Below are positions 1 to 6,300 of a stretch of 7,485 nt of DNA, piece after piece (the stretch's first letter is position 1; each line of letters opens with the position of its first letter). The DNA is from JBBSEZ01 sp038239195 (GTDB lineage Bacteria; Planctomycetota; Planctomycetia; Gemmatales; Gemmataceae), in assembly GCA_038239195.1 (NCBI GenBank), contig JBBSEZ010000481.1, positions 1 to 7,485 of the forward strand, written 5' to 3'. A model generated the notes under the pieces. The model did no database searches and was not told the origin of the DNA. It saw only the letters and a list, made by a program, of their open reading frames with translations. The translations under genes and the position numbers were made by a program.

Positions 1-1
1 C

Positions 2-175
2 ATGACCGCCGCCGTCGCCTTGCTGCTGGTGCTGCTGGCGGCCGGGGGCTCGTTCGCCGCCCTGGGGCTGCGCGAGGAGCGCAACGCCGCCTTGACCCAC
101 CTGAAACGGGCTGAGGAAGCGGAGGGTCGTAGGTGCCGCGAGCCGAGCGGCCCCGTGCCATGGACACGCAGGTAA
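2..175 (+). CDS. 3' end of a membrane-anchored protein (possible Ser/Thr kinase stub), partial
   Basis: This frame is open from the left edge of the window and ends at TAA 173-175, giving 57 visible residues. It begins with a hydrophobic run of about 22 residues rich in Ala, Leu and Val (including VALLLVLLAA), which should form one transmembrane helix. A charged helical stretch follows (LREERNAALTHLKRAEEAE), then a short Arg/Pro-rich tail. In planctomycete Ser/Thr kinases the kinase domain is commonly followed by just such a helix and a coiled stretch leading into WD40 or TPR repeats. I infer that this is the end of such a protein, shortened or naturally lacking the repeats. An ATG at position 2 could instead start a tiny membrane protein, so the family call is tentative. 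The reading frame itself is supported by codon use and by its close spacing to the next gene. Confidence 0.5.
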   Translation: MTAAVALLLVLLAAGGSFAALGLREERNAALTHLKRAEEAEGRRCREPSGPVPWTRR

Positions 176-179
176 GGAG
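174..179 (+). promoter_or_regulatory. Ribosome binding site of the PPC-domain gene
   Basis: AAGGAG lies 8 bases before the ATG at 188, an ideal Shine-Dalgarno position. It overlaps the stop codon of the upstream frame. A GTG at 179 is in frame but begins on the last base of this motif, so it cannot be the start served by it. This decides for ATG 188. Confidence 0.8.
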
Positions 180-187
180 TGGAACGG

Positions 188-2626
188 ATGAAAGCGTTGA
201 AGGCCCTCCCCCTGGTCCTGGCGGGGCTATTGAGCAGCGCCCCCTCCCTGCGCGCGCAGAAGGCTCCGGAAGTCGGGTACGTGTTCCCCCCTGGCGGCAA
301 GGCGGGGACGACGGTCGAGGTTCGCCTCGGCGGCTACGACTGGACGCCGGACATGGAATGTGTCGTGCTGAACAAGCGCGTCAAGCTCCACGTCACCGGG
401 CCGCCTGGACCGATCCTCATTCCGGGCCCGCCGTACTGGTTCGGGGCAAAGGGCCGAATCGGCTCCCTTCCGCTGCCCCGGGAAGTGGCTGCCAAGTTCG
501 TCGTGCCGGCCGACGTTCCCCCCGGGCCCGTCTACTGGCAGGCCGCCAACGCCAACGGGTGTACGTCCACCGGCGCGTTCGTGATCGGCAACGGCCTCGA
601 AGTCGTCGAGGACGAGCGCCGCAAGGGGCCGCAGTTGCTGGCCAGCCTGCCCGTGACGGTCTCGGGGCGGCTCCTCAAGAACGAGGAGGTCGATCGCTAT
701 CGCTTCCTCGCCCCCCACAAGGGGCTGGTGACGTGCGAGTTGATGGCCCGCCGACTCGGCGCCAAATTTCGGGGGGCGCTCGAGGTCCGCGACGGCAAGG
801 GCCAGGTGGTGGCCGACGTTGCGGGCACCAACGGAATGGATCCGAGCCTGACCTTCGCTGCAACGAAGGGCGCGGAGTACGTCGTCAGCATCCACGACGT
901 CGATTTTGGCGGCGATCGATCCTACGTCTACCGGCTGGCCCTCACGCCGGGCCCGCGCGTCGTGGGGGCCCTCCCCGCGGCCGGCCGGCGCGGCGAGACG
1001 CGCGAGGTGGAGCTCGTCGGCATCGGCGTGGCCAGCGGGGCGCCCAAGCTCGAGTCGGTCAAGCGCCTTGTCGCGTTCCCGACCACGGGCCTCGCCTTTG
1101 ACTATCGGCTCGAGACGGCCTGGGGGACGGCGCCCCCGTTCCGGTTGCTGCTGAGCGATCTGCCCGAGAGCGTGGCGTTTCCGCGCCACGACAAGAAGGC
1201 GGCCACGTTGCGCCTGCCGGTCGGGACCACCGGGGTGCTCGACCGGCCCGACGCGAAGGACCACTATTTCTGTGCCTGGAAGAAGGGGGAAGTGTGGTCG
1301 CTGGCGCTGGAGTCCAGGCGGCTCGGCGGCGCGATGGACGTGGCCCTGGCCGTCCTCGGTCCCGACGGCAAGGAGCTGGCTCGCAACGAGGACCTGCCCC
1401 AGACCACTGACGCGGGGCTCGACTTCACGGTCCCCGCCGACGGCACCTATCAACTCGTCGTGAGCGATGGGGCAGGCAAGAGCGGTTCGCGTTCTTCGAT
1501 CTACCGCCTCGTCGTCCGGCAGCCAGCGAGCGATTTCTCCCTGCAACTGTCCGCTCAGCGCGGGAGCGTCCCCCTCGGCGGGAAGCTCAACCTCGTCGTG
1601 AAGGCGGTGCGCCAGGGCGGCTTCAAGGGGCCGATCGCCCTGACCGTACGCGGGCTCCCCGCAGGAGTGCGCGTTCCCCCCAACCTCGTCGTCTCCGCCG
1701 GCAAGAGCGAGATGATCGTGACCCTCGAAGCGGCGAAAGATGCCGTCCCGGCCGCCGGGCTCGTGACCGTGGAAGGCACGGCCCCAGTCCGGGCGTGGGT
1801 GGCCGGGCCACCCACGCCCGGACTGGGCGCGGGCCTGAGGACCGTGACGCGGGTTGCCCTGGCGCGCACGGCCGTGAACCTGGCGCCGCGCAGCCCCGAG
1901 GAGAACGAGGTCGGGGCCTTCTTGCTTGCCATCACGATGAAAGCGCGGTTCAAGGGCAGGCCGGTGGACCAGGACACCGGGCGGAAGGTTCATCGCGGGA
2001 CGACGTTCCCCGCGGAAGTGCTCGTCGAGCGGCTCGATGGGTTCGCAGGCGAGATCGTTCTGCAGATGGCGGCGCAGCAGTCGTACCAGGTTCAGGGAAT
2101 CACGGGGGGCGAGGTGGTCGTGCCGCCCGGCGTGGGGCGCACCGTGTACCCTTGCTTCATGCCGGAGTGGCTGGAGACGACTCGCACCTCGCGCATGGGC
2201 ATGGTCGCGGTGGCGCGCGTCCCCGACCCGAAAGGGAAGGTGCGCCATCTGATGGCCGAGATCACCGGCTTCGTCACGATGACCCTGGAAGGCGCTCTCC
2301 TCAAAGTCTCTGCCGAGGATCGCGACTTGACGGTGCCGGCGGGCCAGCCTTTCGACGTGCGCCTGAAGGTGTCGCGGCTGGCGAAACTGGCCGAGCCGGT
2401 CCGGCTGGAGCTCCGGTTGTCCGAGGAGCAGGCCGGGCAGTTCGGGGCGAAGCCGCTGATCGTCGCCGTGAAGAAGGAGCAGGTCGTGCTCCGGATCACT
2501 CCGGCGGCGGGCTTGCGCGGCATGCACTCGTGTACAATTCGAGCCACGGCCCTGCAAGAAGGCAAGTACCTGGTGGTCTCCGAGACGGCGGTGTCGGTCG
2601 AGCTCGTTGCCGCCGTGCGGCGGTGA
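188..2626 (+). CDS. Secreted PPC-domain protein with Ig-like segments
   Basis: This encodes 812 residues. Residues 1-23 form a signal peptide: Lys2 and Lys5, a Leu/Ala-rich core, and likely cleavage near Arg22-Ala23. The product should therefore be exported across the cytoplasmic membrane. An N-terminal beta region (about 25-135) contains a G-G-x-A-G-T motif typical of planctomycete secreted proteins. Two PPC-like domains follow, at about 147-252 and 340-444. Each shows the family pattern of a D-x-Y-x-F (or H-Y-F) strand, a G-x-V strand, and a late A-D-G-T-Y or G-A-E-Y turn before a Y-R-L strand. An Ig-like segment covers about 450-530. The last 270 residues are beta-rich, with no catalytic motif that I recognise. 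PPC domains are usually non-catalytic folding or binding modules, so a structural or adhesive role outside the cytoplasm is inferred. The gene starts 12 bases after the upstream stop, so the two may be co-transcribed. A perfect inverted repeat interrupts the frame at codons 532-547. Start choice: ATG 188, set by the strong ribosome binding site. Confidence 0.82.
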   Translation: MKALKALPLVLAGLLSSAPSLRAQKAPEVGYVFPPGGKAGTTVEVRLGGYDWTPDMECVVLNKRVKLHVTGPPGPILIPGPPYWFGAKGRIGSLPLPREVAAKFVVPADVPPGPVYWQAANANGCTSTGAFVIGNGLEVVEDERRKGPQLLASLPVTVSGRLLKNEEVDRYRFLAPHKGLVTCELMARRLGAKFRGALEVRDGKGQVVADVAGTNGMDPSLTFAATKGAEYVVSIHDVDFGGDRSYVYRLALTPGPRVVGALPAAGRRGETREVELVGIGVASGAPKLESVKRLVAFPTTGLAFDYRLETAWGTAPPFRLLLSDLPESVAFPRHDKKAATLRLPVGTTGVLDRPDAKDHYFCAWKKGEVWSLALESRRLGGAMDVALAVLGPDGKELARNEDLPQTTDAGLDFTVPADGTYQLVVSDGAGKSGSRSSIYRLVVRQPASDFSLQLSAQRGSVPLGGKLNLVVKAVRQGGFKGPIALTVRGLPAGVRVPPNLVVSAGKSEMIVTLEAAKDAVPAAGLVTVEGTAPVRAWVAGPPTPGLGAGLRTVTRVALARTAVNLAPRSPEENEVGAFLLAITMKARFKGRPVDQDTGRKVHRGTTFPAEVLVERLDGFAGEIVLQMAAQQSYQVQGITGGEVVVPPGVGRTVYPCFMPEWLETTRTSRMGMVAVARVPDPKGKVRHLMAEITGFVTMTLEGALLKVSAEDRDLTVPAGQPFDVRLKVSRLAKLAEPVRLELRLSEEQAGQFGAKPLIVAVKKEQVVLRITPAAGLRGMHSCTIRATALQEGKYLVVSETAVSVELVAAVRR
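1783..1827. repeat. Perfect 45-base inverted repeat inside the PPC-domain gene
   Basis: Bases 1783-1804 are the exact reverse complement of 1806-1827, with G1805 at the centre. Each arm is 22 bases and starts CCCAGTCCGGGCGTGGGTGG. Pairing resumes imperfectly outside this, with 1779-1780 matching 1830-1831 and 1774-1777 matching 1833-1836. The core is exactly 15 codons long and keeps the frame. It encodes residues 532-547, a Pro/Gly-rich linker after the Ig-like segment. The length and perfection are far beyond what GC-rich coding sequence gives by chance. An inserted palindromic element is the likeliest reading; a folding or attenuation hairpin in the mRNA is the alternative. Confidence 0.85.
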
Positions 2627-2644
2627 GCCGGCGGCTCAATTGAG
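2610..2644 (+). terminator. Tandem hairpins at the end of the PPC-domain gene, possible weak terminator
   Basis: Three small symmetric structures crowd the stop codon at 2624-2626. The first is a 5-bp stem, CCGCC (2610-2614) with GGCGG (2619-2623), around a 4-base loop. The second is a 7-bp-arm palindrome at 2624-2638 (TGAGCCG, G, CGGCTCA) that begins on the stop codon. The third is a 10-base palindrome, CTCAATTGAG, at 2635-2644, which shares bases with the second, so only one of the two can form. There is no T-tract, so intrinsic termination would be inefficient. Short GC palindromes are common in such genomes, so confidence is low. Confidence 0.25.
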
Positions 2645-2703
2645 GCGGAGCAAGGAGAGCGCTGGAGGCGGCGCCGGGCCCTCCCCTGCCGCCTGCCTTC
2701 CGG

Positions 2704-2709
2704 TACAAT
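2704..2709 (+). promoter_or_regulatory. Candidate -10 element for the sigma factor-kinase pair
   Basis: TACAAT differs from the sigma-70 -10 consensus TATAAT at one base and stands out in very GC-rich surroundings. It would place transcription start near 2716, leaving a leader of about 30 bases before the ATG at 2747. No convincing TTGACA-like -35 box lies 16-18 bases upstream. The assignment therefore rests on one hexamer and its position. Confidence 0.35.
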
Positions 2710-2746
2710 CGGGGGCGGGCCAACAGTGTTCCTGCCGGGGGCCGCC

Positions 2747-3349
2747 ATGAACGATTGCGATACCTTCGCCGAGTTGGTGCGCCGCCTGCGGGCCGGCGAC
2801 AGCCAGGCCGCCGCCGAGCTCGTGCGCAAGTACGAGCCGATCGTGCGCATGGAGGTCCACTGCCGGCTCAGCGACCCGCGCCTCCGCCGTGCCTTCGACA
2901 CCCTCGACATCTGCCAGGCCGTGCTCGGTAGCTTCTTCGTGCGCGCCGCCGCCGGACAGTTCGAGCTGGAGCGCCCCGAACAACTGCTCAACCTGCTCAA
3001 GGGCATGGCCCGCAAGAAGCTGGCGCACCAGGCGCGGCAGGAACGCGCCGGGCGCCGCGACGTGCGCCGCATCGAGCCGGTCGAGCACGAAGGCTGGGAC
3101 GGCGCTGCCGCGGGCCCAACGCCGAGCGTCGTGGTCGCCGATCGCGACCTGCTCGCCGAGGTGAGGCGCCGCCTGGCGCCCGAAGAGTGCCAGCTCGCCG
3201 ACCTGCGCGGCCGCGGGCTCGACTGGCCGGAGATCGCGGCGGAACTGGGCGGCACGCCATCGGGGCGGCGCAAGCAACTGGCGCGGGCGATGGACCGAGT
3301 GGCCCGCGAGCTGGGCCTGGACGAGAGCGACCATGACGGAGCGGCTTGA
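2747..3349 (+). CDS. ECF-type RNA polymerase sigma factor, planctomycete kinase-linked kind
   Basis: This encodes 200 residues, a normal length for a two-domain ECF sigma factor. A sigma-2-like region spans about residues 7-98. It includes the helix pattern DTLDICQAVLGSFF (51-64, corresponding to region 2.2) and LLNLLKGMARKKLAHQAR (81-98, regions 2.3-2.4, which melt and read the -10 element). A basic linker follows. The sigma-4-like part at about 133-192 contains a helix-turn-helix, GLDWPEIAAELGGTPSGRRK (157-176), expected to read the -35 element. No anti-sigma factor gene is visible nearby. Instead the gene overlaps a Ser/Thr kinase gene, as is known for kinase-associated ECF groups in planctomycetes. 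ATG 2747 is preferred because a GTG at 2726 would lie about 10 bases from the inferred transcript start and adds only seven unconserved-looking residues. The ribosome binding site is weak (a G-run at about 2736-2741). Confidence 0.8.
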   Translation: MNDCDTFAELVRRLRAGDSQAAAELVRKYEPIVRMEVHCRLSDPRLRRAFDTLDICQAVLGSFFVRAAAGQFELERPEQLLNLLKGMARKKLAHQARQERAGRRDVRRIEPVEHEGWDGAAAGPTPSVVVADRDLLAEVRRRLAPEECQLADLRGRGLDWPEIAAELGGTPSGRRKQLARAMDRVARELGLDESDHDGAA

Positions 3350-6300
3350 CCCGGCCGAGCAGCTCCTGGCGCTGTGGCGCCAGGGGCAACGGCCGGACGT
3401 GTATCAGTTCCTCTCCGGGGTTGGGCCGCTCGGCCCCCCGGAACTGGTCGCGGTATTGCGCATCGACCAGCAGGAGCGCTGGCAGCTCGGCGAGCAGGTC
3501 CCCGCCGAGGGCTATCTCGACGCCTTCCCCGCTCTCGAAGATGCCCCCGAGAAGGCCGTCGAATTGATCTACTGCGAGTTCCTCCTCCGCGAGGCTGGCG
3601 GCGCGACCGTCGCCCTCGAGCCGTTCCTCGACCGCTTCCCCGCCCACGCCGACCGGCTGCGCCAGCAGGTCGAGCTTCACTGGGCCCTGGAGAGCAGCAG
3701 CGGCGAAGGGGACGGCACCCTCTCCGGGCCCGAAGCACCGCCAGGCACCGTGACGGGCCGGACCGCCGCGGGCCCCCTGGGGAAGGGAGAAGCAGGAGGC
3801 CCCATCCTGCCCGGGCATGAAATCCTGCGCGAATTGGGCCGCGGCGGGATGGGCGTCGTCTACCTGGCGCGCGATCGGAAACGCGACCGGGCGGTGGCCC
3901 TCAAGATCATGCAGGGAGTCGGCCCGGCCGAGCTCTACCGCTTCAAGAACGAGTTCCGCAGCCTGGCCGGCCTCAACCACCCCAACCTCGTCGCCCTCTA
4001 CGAACTGGTCGCCGAGGGGGACCAGTGGTTCTTCACCATGGAGGTCGTCGAGGGCGTACACTTCCTCGACCACGTGCGCGGCCGGCGGCACCGGGGCGGC
4101 CTCCGTGCCGAGCACGTGCCGCGGCTCCGGGCTGCCCTGGAGCAACTGGCCGAGGGGCTGGTGGCGCTCCACGCGGCCGGCAAGCTACACCGCGACGTCA
4201 AGCCCGGCAACGTGCTGGTCGCCCCCGACGGGCGCGTGGTGCTCCTCGACTTCGGCCTGGCCGCCGAGCTGGACCGCGGTGGGAAATACCTCAGCATGCA
4301 CCCCCGCCTGCTCGGCACCATCCTCTACATGGCGCCCGAGCAGGCGGCCTGCAAGCCCGTCAGCCCTGCTGCCGACTGGTATGCCGTCGGGGTCATGCTC
4401 TACGAGGCGCTGACCGGCCGCCCCCCGTTCGACGGAATGCCCCTCGCAATCCTCCTCGACAAGCAACAGCACGATCCGCCCGCGCCGGCGACGCTGGCCC
4501 CCGACGCCCCGGCCGACCTCGCCGAACTGTGCATGGAACTGCTGCGTCGCGATCCCGCCGCGAGGCCCTGCGGGGAAGAGGTGTTGCGCCGGTTGCGCGC
4601 GTCGCCTCAGCCGCAGCCGGGCCCGGCCCCGTCCGCGCCGGAGGCCCACCTGGTGGGCCGAGACCGCCACCTAATCGCGCTGCGCGAGGCGCTCGGCAGC
4701 ATGCGCCAGGGGCGCGCCGTGGTGCTGGCCGTCCACGGACGTTCCGGGGCGGGCAAGAGCGCGCTCCTGAGGCGCTTCCTCGATGAACTGGCCGAGCGCG
4801 ACGAGGCCGTCGTTCTGGAGGGGCGCTGCTACGAGCAGGAGTCGGTCCCCTACAAGGCGCTCGACAGCCTGATCGACGCCCTGACCCGCCACCTCGACGG
4901 CTTGCCTTCTTCCGAGGCGGAGGCCCTGCTGCCGCGCGACGTCCTCACCCTGGCGCGCGTCTTCCCGGTCCTGCGCCGGGTCGAGGCGGTCCTGTCGGCG
5001 CCGCGCCGCCCCGGCGACGTTTCCGACCCGCAGGAGCTGCGGCGCCGGGCCGTGGCCGCCCTGCGCGAACTGCTAGGGCGACTGAGCGACCGGCGGCCGC
5101 TCGTCCTCGTCATCGACGACCTCCAGTGGGGCGACCGCGACAGCGCTGCCATCCTCGCCGAGCTGCTGGCGCCGCCCGATCCGCCGGCGCTCTTGCTGAT
5201 CGGCGCTTACCGCAGCGAGGACGCCTCGAGCAGTCCGTGCCTCGTCGCGTTCGCCCGGCTCGCCGCGCTGGTCGAGGGGCGCGAGTTGCCGGTGGAGCCC
5301 CTGACGCCGGACGAGCGCCGCGAGCTGGTACTGGCCCTCCTCGGGCCCGGGGCCGAGGCCGCGGCCGAGGCGATCGCGCGGCAGTCGGGCGGCTACCCCT
5401 TCTTCGTCCACGAGCTCGTTCGCTATCTGGAAAGTGGCAGTTCCCTGGCCCACCGGACCGCCGGCGACTTCACGCTTACCGAGGTGCTGTGGGGCCGCGT
5501 GCAGCGCTTGCCGGAGGAGGCGCGCGTGCTGCTCGAGGTGGTGGCCGTGGCGGGGCAACCCGTGAGCCTGGAGGTGGCGTGCGCGGCCGCCGAGGTGACA
5601 GAGGAGCGCCCGGCCCTGGCCCTGTTGCGCTCGGGCCGCCTCCTGCGCGCGGCGGCCTCGGCGGAGCGCAACGAGGTCGAGACCTATCACGACCGCGTGC
5701 GCGAAACGGTGGTGGCCCACCTGACGCCCGCGGCGCGCCGGCACTACCACCGCCGGCTCGCCGAACAGTTCCAGGCGAGCCCGACGTCCGACCCCGAGGT
5801 GCTGGCGGCCCACTGGCCGGAGGCGGGCGAACGCGAGCGCGCCGGCGAGCATTACGCCCGCGCCGCCGAGCGCGCCGCGCTGGCGCTGGCGTTCGAGCGC
5901 GCGACCAAGCTCTACCGGCTGGCGCTCGAGCTGCGCCCGGTGGAAGGGGAGGAGCAGCGGCGATTGCGGACCAGCCTGGGAGATGCGCTGGCCGGAGCGG
6001 GCCGCGGCGCCGAGGCGGCCCGCGAGTATCAGGCCGCAGCCTCCCTGGCGGGCCAGACCGGCGCGGCCGGCGTGGAGCTCCAGCGCCGCGCGGCGCTGCA
6101 ATACCTGAGCAGCGGGCACGTCGATGCCGGTCTCGCCGCGCTGCGCAACGTGCTGGGCGCGGTGGGACTGAACCTCTGCGCGACGCCGCGCGCGGCCTTC
6201 TGGTCGCTGGTGTGGCAGCGCATCCGGCTGCGGCTGCGCGGGCTGGGATACCGCCAGCGCGCGGCGAGCGCCGTCCCGCCCGCCGAGCTGATGACGCTGG

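Noticed and set aside
179..187. GTG start for the PPC-domain gene, nine bases upstream of the chosen ATG
   Set aside because: The GTG overlaps the Shine-Dalgarno motif itself and would put extra residues before a standard signal peptide.
133..1101. Plus-strand open frame of 322 residues overlapping the start of the PPC-domain gene
   Set aside because: It is out of frame with the supported gene, extremely Arg/Gly-rich and shows no motif; it is a shadow of the GC-rich coding sequence.
227..2557. Long minus-strand open frame of 776 residues opposite the PPC-domain gene
   Set aside because: GC-rich codons leave few stops on the opposite strand. Its translation is Arg/His/Gly/Pro-rich with no domain pattern, while the plus-strand frame has a signal peptide, domains and a ribosome binding site.
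2652..2657. AAGGAG in the intergenic gap as a ribosome binding site for an extra small gene
   Set aside because: No ATG, GTG or TTG lies at a usable distance downstream, and the candidate -10 element lies after it, so it would not be in the inferred transcript.
2092..3738. Minus-strand 548-residue open frame spanning the intergenic gap and sigma factor gene
   Set aside because: The composition is Arg/Ser/Pro-rich without domains, and it runs antisense to three well-supported frames.
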